DNA of 64,000 nucleotides, from contig NC_068976.1 in the NCBI RefSeq assembly GCF_016808095.1, positions 34,032,371 through 34,096,370 of the forward strand, in the 5' to 3' direction. This document shows positions 9,827 to 18,439 of the stretch, in pieces. The notes under the pieces were generated by a model. The model ran no database searches, was not told the origin of the DNA, and was given only the letters and a program-made list of their open reading frames with translations. A program made the translations under genes and the position numbers. The stretch comes from Vigna angularis. Its lineage: Eukaryota > Streptophyta > Magnoliopsida > Fabales > Fabaceae. Positions within the stretch are counted from its first letter, which is position 1. Each line of letters opens with the position of its first letter.

Positions 9827-12741
9827 ACACTCCCCTCCACAAGATGCACCTTGTCCTCAAGGTGGAAATCAGGAAAATGCTCCTTGATTATAGATAAAGC
9901 TTCCCACGAATTTTCAAAATCTGGTAAATCTTTCCACCTAATAAGAATTTCGAGATCCCCTTGTTGATTCCTTCTAACAGCAAGTGCTTCTGCTGGTTGA
10001 ACCTTCAATTCCCAATCATCTGCTAAAAATAAGGGTAATGGTTGGCTAGTAATTGTTGCAGCAATGGATTTCTTAAGTGCAGAAACATGGAAAACTGGAT
10101 GCACTTTGCTTCCTGAAGGTAGTTGCAGTTTATAGGCAGCAGGACTAAACTTCTCCACAATTTCATAAGGCCCATAATATCTTGGACTTAACTTTTGATT
10201 GACCTTTTTAGCCAAGCTTTTTAACTTATAAGGCTGTATCTTCAAATATACTACCTCTCCAACTTCAAATTCCACCTCCCGTCGATGCTTGTTGGCTTGC
10301 TTGCACATTCTGTTTTGGGCCTGGACAAGATGCTCTTTTAACTCATCCAACATATGATTCCTATCTGCCATCAGCCTATTGACCTCCTCCACCGAAGACT
10401 GTGTCATATCTCCTCTAATTAATACTAGAGGTTCTCTCCCATATAAAGCCTTAAAGGGAGTCATTTTGGTAGATGAGTTATAGTTAGTGTTGTACCAAAA
10501 CTCTGCCCAGCTAATCCATTTAGGCCACTGTTTAGGCTTAGTTCCAGTGAGACACCGAAGGTAAGTCTCCAAACAGCGATTCACCACTTCAGTTTGCCCG
10601 TCCGTTTGAGGGTGATAGGCAGAACTGAATTTCAGCTTAGTGCCAGCCATTTTAAATAGTTCTGTCCAAAAATGACTGATAAAAACTCTATCTCGGTCAG
10701 ACACAATTGAGGAGGGAAACCCATGCAACCTAACAATATCTTTGATGAAAATTTCAGCAATGTCCTTAGCAGTGTAAGGATGGGCAATAGCTATGAAATG
10801 CGCATATTTTGTTAACCTGTCCACGACCACAAAAATGGTGTCAACCCCTTGGGTTTTAGGCAATCCTCCTATAAAATCCATCGAAATGTCAGACCAAGTG
10901 TGAGTAGGTATTGGCAAAGGTTGTAACAGCCCACCTGGGTTCAAGGCTTGATACTTATTTTGTTGACAAACTGCACAACTCAACACATAATGTTGTATTT
11001 CTTTCTTCATACCTTCCCAAAATATTAATCCCGAAATTCTCTTATATGTTCTGAAAAATCCAGAATGCCCACCCAACGCTGAATCATGAAATTCCTTGAG
11101 TATTAGAGGAATTTTAGAAGAATTCTTTGGTAGTACCATTCGTCCTTTGTAATATAATCTTCCTTTTATTAATTGAAACCCCGGATGTGCATCCTGTTGT
11201 TTCAATAAATCCTGGATGATCCCCCTTAATCGAGCATTAGCTTGAATTTCATCTTCCAACCCCTCCCATTCATTGAATTGTACCGTGGAAAGTGCAAAAT
11301 ATTGTAGCTTCCTAGAAAGGGCATCTGCTGCCCTATTTTCACAACCAGGTTTGTACCTTATTTCAAAGTCAAAACCCATTAATTTTGAAATCCACTTTTG
11401 CTGCTCCTCCCCCATAATCCTCTGGTCAGCCAAAAATCTCAGACTTTTCTGATCCGTGTGCACCACAAAATGGCTACCCATCAAGTAATGCCTCCATTTC
11501 TGAACAGCCAACACTATAGCCATTAATTCTCGCTCATAAACAGACTTACTTTGAGCTCTATCAGACAATGATTGACTCATGTAAGCTATGGGTCTGCCTT
11601 CCTGCATAAGCACTGCTCCTACCCCCTTTCCTGAAGCATCTGTCTCTATTACAAAAGGTTTCTCAAAATCTGGAACACCTAAGACAGGTAAAGTGGTCAT
11701 TGAATCCTTGAGCTGTTCGAAAGATTGTTGAGCATCATTTCCCCACTTGAAATTGTCCTTCTTGAGCGACTGTGTGAGTGGCCAAGCAATCTTGCCATAA
11801 TTTTTAACAAAACGCCTATAATATCCCGTGAGCCCTAAAAATCCTCTCAACCCTTTTAAATCCTTCGGAACTGGCCAATTTATCATTTCATTCACCTTGT
11901 CTGGGTCTGCGGAAACTCCTTTTCCAGAAATCAAATGTCCCAAATATCTCAACTGTTGCTGCCCAAAATTACATTTCTTAGAATTTGCAAATAAATTATT
12001 TTCCCGCAACAATTGGAGCACCAATTTGAGGTGTTTTTTATGGCTTCCCTCATCCGGACTATAGATTAGAATGTCATCGAAGAATACCAACACAAACTTC
12101 CTTAGATATGGTTTTAAGACCCTGTTCATAAGAGCTTGAAAGGTAGAAGGAGCATTTGTTAACCCAAATGGCATGACCAAGAATTCATAGTGCCCTTCAT
12201 GTGTCCTAAAAGCTGTCTTAGGAATGTCTTCTTCCCTCATTCGAATCTGGTGGTAACCAGATTTTAAGTCCAGTTTGGAAAATAGTACAGCCGATCCTAC
12301 TTCATCCAATAATTCATCAATTACAGGGATAGGAAATTTATCAGGTATTGTCAACTTATTAAGTGCTCTATAATCCACGCAAAATCTCCAACCACCATCT
12401 TTTTTTCTTACAAGAATAACAGGACTAGAGTAAGGGCTAGTACTAGTCCTAATAATCCCTGCATGCATCATCTCACCTACTATCTTTTCAATCTCATTCT
12501 TCTGATAATAGGGATATCTATAAGGTCTGATATTTGGTATTTGAGCACCTTCTTTGAGATTGATTGCATGATCATGCTCTCTCCTTGGCGGTAGCCCTTG
12601 TGGGTCTTGAAAAATGTCCTTATACTCCTCTAGGACAGCCTTCATCTCATCAGATAATATTTGTTGATTTTCCTTTGTATCCTCCAACTGCTGATATGCA
12701 ATATAGTAGCCCACTCCTTCATCTTGTAAGGCTTTAATCAT
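9700..12741 (-). CDS. Chromovirus pol: RT, RNase H, integrase, chromodomain
   Basis: A 1013-residue polyprotein without internal stops. The RT domain has the D158 motif (KLDLKSGYHQ) and catalytic FFDD at 220-223. RNase H follows with candidate acidic residues at 368, 405 and 430. The integrase zinc finger is H552, H559, C589 and C592, and the catalytic core is D622, D682 and E718 with exact D-35-E spacing. A GPY/F-type segment and a C-terminal chromodomain (LEILIRWKDLP...SWE, about 930-965) follow. Chromodomains of this group are thought to guide integration to chromatin marks. The first AUG lies 6 bases past the gag UAG, in the same frame. The last 42 codons including the stop lie inside the 3' LTR. 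It looks catalytically competent, but expression would require UAG readthrough or reinitiation. Confidence 0.93.
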   Translation of the reverse strand: MIKALQDEGVGYYIAYQQLEDTKENQQILSDEMKAVLEEYKDIFQDPQGLPPRREHDHAINLKEGAQIPNIRPYRYPYYQKNEIEKIVGEMMHAGIIRTSTSPYSSPVILVRKKDGGWRFCVDYRALNKLTIPDKFPIPVIDELLDEVGSAVLFSKLDLKSGYHQIRMREEDIPKTAFRTHEGHYEFLVMPFGLTNAPSTFQALMNRVLKPYLRKFVLVFFDDILIYSPDEGSHKKHLKLVLQLLRENNLFANSKKCNFGQQQLRYLGHLISGKGVSADPDKVNEMINWPVPKDLKGLRGFLGLTGYYRRFVKNYGKIAWPLTQSLKKDNFKWGNDAQQSFEQLKDSMTTLPVLGVPDFEKPFVIETDASGKGVGAVLMQEGRPIAYMSQSLSDRAQSKSVYERELMAIVLAVQKWRHYLMGSHFVVHTDQKSLRFLADQRIMGEEQQKWISKLMGFDFEIRYKPGCENRAADALSRKLQYFALSTVQFNEWEGLEDEIQANARLRGIIQDLLKQQDAHPGFQLIKGRLYYKGRMVLPKNSSKIPLILKEFHDSALGGHSGFFRTYKRISGLIFWEGMKKEIQHYVLSCAVCQQNKYQALNPGGLLQPLPIPTHTWSDISMDFIGGLPKTQGVDTIFVVVDRLTKYAHFIAIAHPYTAKDIAEIFIKDIVRLHGFPSSIVSDRDRVFISHFWTELFKMAGTKLKFSSAYHPQTDGQTEVVNRCLETYLRCLTGTKPKQWPKWISWAEFWYNTNYNSSTKMTPFKALYGREPLVLIRGDMTQSSVEEVNRLMADRNHMLDELKEHLVQAQNRMCKQANKHRREVEFEVGEVVYLKIQPYKLKSLAKKVNQKLSPRYYGPYEIVEKFSPAAYKLQLPSGSKVHPVFHVSALKKSIAATITSQPLPLFLADDWELKVQPAEALAVRRNQQGDLEILIRWKDLPDFENSWEALSIIKEHFPDFHLEDKVHLVEGSVDRNPEIVRPKPKISKVYVRQRRKGKVGDQNGQRENEKNLSI
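9827..9845 (-). promoter_or_regulatory. Polypurine tract of the chromovirus
   Basis: Minus strand TTGTGGAGGGGAGTGT, directly abutting the 3' LTR start TGATAG. It primes plus-strand DNA synthesis in LTR elements. Confidence 0.85.
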
Positions 12742-12747
12742 GCTCTT

Positions 12748-12750
12748 CTA
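12748..12750 (-). other. In-frame UAG separating gag-protease from pol
   Basis: The minus-strand context is GCA TCC TAG AAG AGC ATG. Gag-protease and pol are in one frame split by this single codon. Related chromoviruses usually have one continuous gag-pol frame, so a CAG-to-TAG change is the simplest explanation. Readthrough, or reinitiation at the AUG 6 bases downstream, are alternatives. Confidence 0.9.
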
Positions 12751-14331
12751 GGATGCTTGCGCCTTGCTTAGGGAAGGGTCTCCCTTTAACACCTTCTTGC
12801 CTCCTTCATCTCCCCATTTAATGATCATGTTTCGAAAATTAGCTTCAATGTCACCAAGATCCGCCAACCAGTCCATACCTAATACCACCTCAGTTCCACC
12901 CAAATTAAACAGAAAAAAATCTTGTTTAATTTTGACTCCCTGCACCTCAAGATCAACTCCTCTACACAGTCCTCTACCCTTCACCTTTTCACCTGTTCCT
13001 ACCTCCACCGTATAAGTAGGGGTATTCTCCACTGGAATATCCAACTCATCTACTAATTTTCTAGAAAGGAAGCTGCTGGTTGCTCCACAATCCACCAATA
13101 TCAGCACTCGTCTTTGGCCAATAGTTCCCCAAATCTTAAAAGATTTGTGAGAGGTCAGCCCCACTTTACTTTTCAAAGACAATTGAAGTGTCTTGTGCTC
13201 CAACTCTGCTTTTTCTTCCCCTTCCTCCTCCTCATCCTCCGATTCTTCCTCTCCACGTTCTTCCATCAAAACCAACTGATAATGCTTCAGCTTGCATTCA
13301 TGTTCAGGTCCCCATTTCTCCCCACATTTAAAACACAGCCCCTTTTTACTCCGTTCTTGCAACTCAGCTTGCGAAAGCCTTTTGCCCATAGTGATTTGTT
13401 TTTCTCCACTGGGCCCATTTTGTGGTTTGGGCTCCGTTGTACCCGCACTTCCAAAATTGGGCTTCTTAGCATTCAATTTATTCTTCATAAAATCTACTGT
13501 TGCATTATACGATCTACCCATCTTAGTTACCATTGGAGAAATCTCCTTCTCACCCATGCTTACTTTCTCACCCGAGCCTAACACCCTTTTCTTCAAAGCC
13601 CAATTCTTCTCTTCCAACAATAAGGCCCGATCCATGAGTTCTGATAACGATTCTATGTTGTACAGCTTCAGTTCGGCTTGCAATTCGACATGGAGTCCGT
13701 TTAGAAAAATTCCTTTTAACATCACCCGGTCCGCTTTCTTCAATGGAGCTGAAATCATCTCAAATTTTTCCCTATACTCCATTACTGTCCCAGTTTGCTT
13801 AATGCTCAACAATGGCCCAAAAGGATTCTGCACTAAGTCCGGTTGAAATCTCCGAATCACTGCCTCCTTGAACTGGACCCAGCTTGGTGAAGGTGTTTGT
13901 TCCTCCCACCAATGGTACCAATTCAATGCCCGGTCCTCTAATGCTACTAACACCGCACCCATCTTTTCAGAGTCATCCATATCGTTCACCTTGAAGTAGC
14001 GTTCAACTCTGGTAATCCATCCATAAGCATCATCACCAGCAAATATAGGAACCTCCAATTTTCGCCCTCTGTAATCCCCTTTCGGTGGTCGACTCCCTCT
14101 CCGCGAATCGCGAGTTCTAGAATAGGGTTCAGAAACTCGTGATGAAATAGCTCGACTACCTTGACTCTCCCCCTCCGCGTGACGTCTCGGAGAACGTCGT
14201 TGTCGTGATCGACCCCTTGTGTCTCCGCGATTTTTCTCCTTCAATAGCTGTTTGATTTCGTCCATTTGAATTTGACTCTCATGCTTCCATTCAAGCATAC
14301 TTTTCTCTAGATTTTCAATCCTCGACTCCAT
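12748..14331 (-). CDS. Chromovirus gag-protease
   Basis: 527 residues from the chosen AUG at 14331. An Arg/Ser-rich N-terminus is followed by the retrotransposon gag domain (about 90-250, starting KLEVPIFAGDDAYGW), a CCHC-type knuckle CFKCGEKWGPEHEC (333-346, the CX2CX7HXC spacing common in plant chromoviruses), an acidic Glu-rich linker, and an aspartic protease with DCGAT at 414-418. The usual protease motif is D-S/T-G, so Cys replaces Ser here. The frame is open further upstream through the primer site into the 5' LTR, to an AUG at 14433, giving an optional 34-residue extension. I prefer 14331 because the gag coiled region starts there. The stop UAG (12748-12750) is followed in the same frame by pol. 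Confidence 0.9.
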   Translation of the reverse strand: MESRIENLEKSMLEWKHESQIQMDEIKQLLKEKNRGDTRGRSRQRRSPRRHAEGESQGSRAISSRVSEPYSRTRDSRRGSRPPKGDYRGRKLEVPIFAGDDAYGWITRVERYFKVNDMDDSEKMGAVLVALEDRALNWYHWWEEQTPSPSWVQFKEAVIRRFQPDLVQNPFGPLLSIKQTGTVMEYREKFEMISAPLKKADRVMLKGIFLNGLHVELQAELKLYNIESLSELMDRALLLEEKNWALKKRVLGSGEKVSMGEKEISPMVTKMGRSYNATVDFMKNKLNAKKPNFGSAGTTEPKPQNGPSGEKQITMGKRLSQAELQERSKKGLCFKCGEKWGPEHECKLKHYQLVLMEERGEEESEDEEEEGEEKAELEHKTLQLSLKSKVGLTSHKSFKIWGTIGQRRVLILVDCGATSSFLSRKLVDELDIPVENTPTYTVEVGTGEKVKGRGLCRGVDLEVQGVKIKQDFFLFNLGGTEVVLGMDWLADLGDIEANFRNMIIKWGDEGGKKVLKGDPSLSKAQAS

Positions 14332-14372
14332 TGTTGTTCTTGTAATAACCATCCAGACCCCAAGAAGCGCTG

Positions 14373-14387
14373 GCTCTGAATACCAAT
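14373..14387 (-). promoter_or_regulatory. Primer binding site, tRNA-iMet type with one extra base
   Basis: The minus strand reads ATTGGTATTCAGAGCCA directly after the 5' LTR. The canonical initiator-Met site is TGGTATCAGAGCCA, so this copy carries one additional T that would bulge in the primer duplex. Confidence 0.85.
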
Positions 14388-14771
14388 TGATAGATACTAG
14401 AAATAAGGAAGCACACAATAGCTGAATAGTCACTTTATTATCAAAGAAAAACAGAGTGCATATCCCAGAAAGAGAATACAGATCTGTAACAGCACAAAAA
14501 AGGTATTTCTAGACAGTTAGAGAGTGTCTAGTCTCTCCCGATTCCCAGCCAATTCCAGCCCTCCTCTCTCCCCACTCTCTTTCCACTCCTTATACCCCAA
14601 ACAACATAATCACTCATTTCCTACTGTGCCAGCTCAGCAGTTTGTTATATAGAAAGATTCTTCTCATTCTCTCTCTGACCATTTTGATCCCCTACTTTTC
14701 CCTTCCTTCTTTGTCTAACATACACCTTAGATATTTTGGGTTTGGGCCTAACTATTTCCGGGTTCCTATCA
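14388..14771 (-). repeat. 5' LTR of the chromovirus
   Basis: 384 bp, identical to the 3' LTR except for one base near 14699. The candidate TATA box is at 14589-14594 (minus strand), with TSS expected about 30 bases further on. The AATAAA signal is at 14434-14439. Confidence 0.95.
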
Positions 14772-14990
14772 GCCATTGAATGTGCAACTTCTGTCTTCAC
14801 TTGTCCCAAAAGCTGAGCCTGTAAAAGGAATTAGCAATCATCACATGTTGGTTGGATTCCAATCATAAGAGTTATCGAGTTAAACTACAAAACTAAAAAC
14901 TGACCCTTGATGAACACGTGGACAACATGGCCTACTGAATGCACACTGATGTTGGGCTTATTCCCCCCTCTAAGAAAGGATTCTGATGAA
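14772..14990 (-). pseudogene. Beta-galactosidase (GH35) gene fragment, two exon pieces and an intron
   Basis: On the minus strand, 14990-14905 encodes SSESFLRGGNKPNISVHSVG then HVVHVFIKG, the plant GH35 jelly-roll region. The exon ends at a GT donor, and an intron ends in TTTTACAG at 14819. The following exon piece (14818-14777) encodes SAFGTSEDRSCTFN, which joins in phase to the half-exon at 9442-9375 on the other side of the retrotransposon. Bases 14772-14776 are the duplicated target site. Exon order and phases match a real beta-galactosidase gene, so the fragment was captured with its introns. Confidence 0.88.
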
Positions 14991-15243
14991 CTAATGTAAA
15001 TGTTGTGTGGCATGCAAACCAGAAAACAATAAGATTTCAACTGCTGAGAACTAAAAAGTGAAACAAAGAATTTCATTGATTTGAGATGGACAGGAAGACT
15101 TCAAAGCTGAAAGACTGAAGAAACCTCAAAATTCAAGAATTTCTTCAGAAAAGAAAGCTTTTATGCATGACTCAAAAATACTTTGAATTCACTGACTATT
15201 GTTGAAAAAATCTAGAAGAAAATTTGTATATCAACTAATTCAC

Positions 15244-15422
15244 CTGGTTATATACCATAGATATTCACTAGTGTCTCTGGTGGCATTTAGTTGTTCTAAT
15301 AGTCCAGAAGCTGTGATCTTTGAACTTTCTGATAGTGAAGATACATCTTCATCATACGTCTCCCATGAGAACAACTTCGAGTTGCTAGGAAACATTTGTA
15401 TCTTCGTAGTTTGAAACCTCAC
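15244..15422 (-). pseudogene. Beta-galactosidase (GH35) gene fragment, upstream exon
   Basis: The minus strand encodes VRFQTTKIQMFPSNSKLFSW, then a segment ending SGLLEQLNATRDTSEYLWYI. This is the conserved ...LLEQ.N.T.D.SDYLWYIT block of plant beta-galactosidases, ending at a GT donor (15243-15242). It connects in phase to the exon at 14990. A candidate acceptor AG precedes 15422. No catalytic-domain exon was found further upstream, so only the region after the catalytic barrel was taken. Confidence 0.88.
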
Positions 15423-15764
15423 CTTGATGAAGGCAGAACAATCCAATCAATAACTTGATGCAAAAGGGCAAAGCAGATAACAATGTGAAGCACAAATGGC
15501 AAGAACAATGTCACAAAGATCTCCATCAGCTAACTAGAACAACCGAGTGATGCAAACAAGAAAATGTGAATAACAAGCTCATTAACATCGTCTAAGTTAA
15601 GGGAACCAAATGATAAGTAACCATCACAATGAATCGTCCAACTAAGACTTTACTCAATACTATATTCAATGTTTCAAACAAGAACTAACTAACTATCCAA
15701 CAAAGTGAAAAAAATCGAATATCAACTGCTTACCTTTATCCTCCGAAGCAACAGGGATTCCGCG

Positions 15765-16172
15765 CCTCAAAACCTCTTCCACAAACAAGACAACTCCTTC
15801 CTTCTCCCCCATTCATCTTCCCCAGCCCCACTCGCATTGACGCAACCCCCTCTTCCTTTCTCATCCCATTCATCCGCAACATAACTTCAATCCCTGCCAA
15901 CCTTCCTCCTCTAAGGATATCCAACAGCGCCCCTGTCACCCCTCCAAGTGCAAGGCTGACTTCGATTCCCACTCCAACGCTTCCTTCCGCCACTCTGTTT
16001 TTGCCACCTCTACCCCCTCCAGTCCCTCGCGCCGCCACCACGTCGCGACTTCCACCATCCCCGAGTGTGACGAGTCCGACAATTCCACCGTTGACTCTAC
16101 CTCCGGCCGTTGGGTTAGTTTTCACTGTCAGACCCCCACCGGTCCCCCTTCCCCTACTTTCAACCTCATGAA
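15765..16172 (+). pseudogene. BZR1/BES1 brassinosteroid transcription factor gene fragment
   Basis: Three frames together carry the middle and C-terminal part of a BZR1/BES1-family exon. They are [13 protein letters not shown] (about 15813-15855), then [20 protein letters not shown] followed by [10 protein letters not shown] (about 15860-15950), then [40 protein letters not shown] and SGRWVSFH with PPSPTFNLM at the end (about 15975-16170). The Ser/Pro-rich GSK3 phosphorylation region and the PEST-like PECDESD.STVDS motif are diagnostic of the family. The N-terminal DNA-binding domain is absent. At least two frameshifts make it non-coding. It is convergent with the 14-3-3 fragment. Confidence 0.88.
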
Positions 16173-16255
16173 CAGATCTGAATCAAGAAATCAGTAAAAA
16201 AAAATGGAAAGGGAAAAAAATGTTGAACCTGATGTTGGAGACCTGATGTTGGAAC

Positions 16256-16562
16256 CTGTGGTAATCGCCCTTCATCTTGAGGTAGAAGACCTTAGAATCG
16301 CCGAAGGAAGCCGAGGGAATAAGGCGAGAGTTGAGGAGCTTGAGAATACCGTTGCAGATGTTGGAGAGCTCGGACTCGATCTTGGATCGGTAGTCGTAGA
16401 TGACGGTGACGTGATCCTCGTTGTCGCGGCTCTTCCTTCTGCTCGATCGAGGAGATGATGCGTCACGAGGTGTGGCGTGCTCCGATCACTTTCTTGTAGG
16501 CTATAGAGAGGAGATTCCTCTCTTCGACGTTGAGTTCCTCGTTGTCTGCGGCAGCGAAGTGG
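16256..16562 (-). pseudogene. 14-3-3 protein gene fragment, one exon with its donor site
   Basis: The minus strand encodes AADNEELNVEERNLLSIAYK, then KVIGARHTS, a stop, [11 protein letters not shown], a frameshift, and [40 protein letters not shown] and [13 protein letters not shown]. This is the N-terminal third of a plant non-epsilon 14-3-3 protein. The conserved Trp before RIISS is a TGA stop (16463-16465). A one-base shift lies near 16430. The exon ends CACAG followed by GT, at the position of the family's intron after MKGDYHR. The residues needed for the C-terminal half of the phosphopeptide groove are missing. Confidence 0.92.
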
Positions 16563-16737
16563 AGAGCAATGCGCCAAAGATATGAAGGCAGCGGCGGAGG
16601 GAGGAGGCGGCGTAGGGAGCAGAAACGTCTGAAGTGGTTGGAGGCAACAAAGGAGGAAGCAACGTAGTTGTGGAGGCAGCAACACAGGGAAACACGCGAA
16701 GAAGGAAAACAATGGCATATGTTTTTACTGCCCTAGA

Positions 16738-17073
16738 CCAGGCCTACTAACTCGGTTCCCAAAAACCCGAGGCAATATCCAGCCTACTGCCTTGGTTGTG
16801 CTGCCACCCGATGCCTAATCCCTTAAAATTTTTTTATTAAAAAAGCATACACCTCGGTTAGGGGAAACCGAGGCAGTATGGGGAATATCGCAGAGTTATA
16901 TGCTTCGGTTCACTTAGATATCGAGGCAGTTACTGCTTTAGGCACCAGTTAGTGGAGAACCGAGGCGTATGCCTTAGCTTTTATTACAAAACTGCCACCG
17001 TCTTTTTATATGCTTCGGTTTTTACGAAACCGAAGCGTATATGGCGCGTTAGAAACTCCTTTTTTTACTAGTG
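16738..17073. repeat. Right subterminal repeat region of CACTA 2
   Basis: A cluster of short hairpin-forming repeats (variants of CTCGGTT...AACCGAGG and CTTCGGTT...AACCGAAGCG) with 5-20 base loops, ending at the CTAGTG terminus. In CACTA elements such repeats are transposase binding sites. Confidence 0.85.
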
Positions 17074-17256
17074 AAAGAAGAAGCCAAAAAATTGTGAAAT
17101 TTAAGTCTAACTCAAACTCGCTAAGTTTATTTTATAAGGTTGAGTTATGTTTAAATTTCACTTCTTAACACAGAATCTAGCAAAGTTTGTTATTTTTTGA
17201 ATATTTTGTTTCATATGCTATCTAGCTGCTATTAGACAAAATATCTAGTCTCACAC

Positions 17257-17260
<4 letters not shown>

Positions 17261-17335
<75 letters not shown>
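17261..17335. repeat. (TA)n microsatellite
   Basis: 75 bases of uninterrupted TA. Confidence 0.95.
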
Positions 17336-17337
<2 letters not shown>

Positions 17338-18199
17338 CAGTGTAAGGACTTATTAGAAGTCTTACATCAACTAGAGATAAGATCACTTTAATGTATATAG
17401 ATAAGTGTAAATCTTATCTTATAAACCAATTTTGTGTGATTAAAATAGACTTAAAATATACTTTTTAATAAGAACAAAAACCACAAAGACAAAAGTATCG
17501 AATTGTCTAACGTCAATAAAAAAACTAAGAAAAAAACAATATAAAGTTACCATCTAGAAACACTCATGAAAATAGGGAAAAACAAACCACATAACAAAGG
17601 GAGAAAACCTTAGGTAAAAAGATAAACAAACCTATTAAATGATAATATTTGACTTATTTTTACACCTTAATGCCTATACTCCTATAGTTCTTTTTCATTG
17701 TATAAGTAGAATAAAAGTAATTAAGACTCAATTGGTTTACAATGACAAAAAGAAAAACTAATATCATTAGTTTTAGTAATATTTTGTAAAACTAATTCTT
17801 ATTAAATTATTTTATTGAAACTTAATTTGAATATTAAAAAATCAATGAAAATATAATCTCAATTGAATGAAAGATATTCTTAAAATAGTTTTGTTATATA
17901 AACAAGACAAAAATTAGTTACCAATGTACTTTCAATTAATACACTTTCTTTTACATTCAACACGAGGAGTATAATAAAATATACCCATCATTTCGTTAAG
18001 TTTTCAACCTTCAAATTAAGAAATTCAATACATTTCCTTTTTAAAATGTAGTGCTGCAAATAGAAATTTATAATTTATTGTAGTACTGACAACGAGACTT
18101 GTGGGGGGAGAAAGAAATTTACAATATTTGTTCACCGAGGGAATTGCAACTTTAGACGCAAACCTTCCCCTAAAATGACATGTTTCTCGTTTAAGAAAA

Positions 18200-18439
18200 A
18201 TATATATTAAGTTTCCCACTTAAATTGGGCTAAGCAAATTATTCATTTTCTGCCAAAAAAAATTATTCATTTTGTCGTTTTGTGTGAGCTAACCTTGATC
18301 AATTTGATATATATTCAAGTCAAATTTGCGTAGGGCATTTGAAAAAAGCAAAGTGAGAAAAATCAATCAAGATTATGAAGAATAATATTAAGGGTCCAAT
18401 TCTGTAGGTAAGTAAATAGAAACATGTTACTAATTATTT
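18200..18439. repeat. Diverged direct repeat, copy 2 (partner at 2543-2769)
   Basis: Same ordered blocks as copy 1, with a small AT-rich insertion near 18235-18265. Confidence 0.7.

Larger units (their letters stand above)
9443..14771 (-). mobile_element. Young, nearly intact Ty3/gypsy chromovirus (Reina-like) LTR retrotransposon
   Basis: A 5329-bp element on the minus strand with two 384-bp LTRs (TGATAG...CTATCA) differing at one position (G at 9754 versus T in the other copy). The perfect 5-bp duplication GCCAT flanks it (9438-9442 and 14772-14776). It has a tRNA-iMet-type primer site, a polypurine tract, a gag-protease frame and a full RT-RNaseH-integrase-chromodomain frame. The C-terminal chromodomain and short LTRs point to the Reina-like chromovirus lineage. 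At an assumed 1.3e-8 substitutions per site per year, one difference over 384 bp gives roughly 0.1 million years. The only obvious lesion is one in-frame UAG between gag and pol. It sits in a captured beta-galactosidase exon of CACTA 2. Confidence 0.96.
8119..17073. mobile_element. CACTA transposon 2 carrying host-gene fragments, with a nested chromovirus
   Basis: The left end CACTAGTACAG is at 8119 and the right end ...TTACTAGTG is at 17073. The flanking 3-bp duplication is AAA (8116-8118 and 17074-17076). Subterminal CCTCGGTT/AACCGAGG palindromes cluster at 8145-8345 and 16740-17040. Removing the inserted chromovirus (9443-14771) plus one 5-bp duplication leaves about 3.6 kb. That remainder has no transposase. 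It holds pieces of beta-galactosidase (minus), BZR1/BES1 (plus) and 14-3-3 (minus) genes. This is the structure called Pack-CACTA. Introns remain in the beta-galactosidase part, so capture was at DNA level. Because an AAA duplication is weak evidence alone, the call rests on termini, subterminal repeats and TSD together. Confidence 0.85.

Noticed and set aside
13114..13846. Long plus-strand frames over gag
   Set aside because: Antisense to the chromovirus gag-protease, which has coherent domains.
15736..16125. Gly/Val-rich minus frame
   Set aside because: Antisense of the BZR1/BES1 fragment, whose plus-strand reading shows clear family motifs.
16204..16458. Plus-strand open frame of 84 codons
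   Set aside because: Antisense shadow of the 14-3-3 exon.
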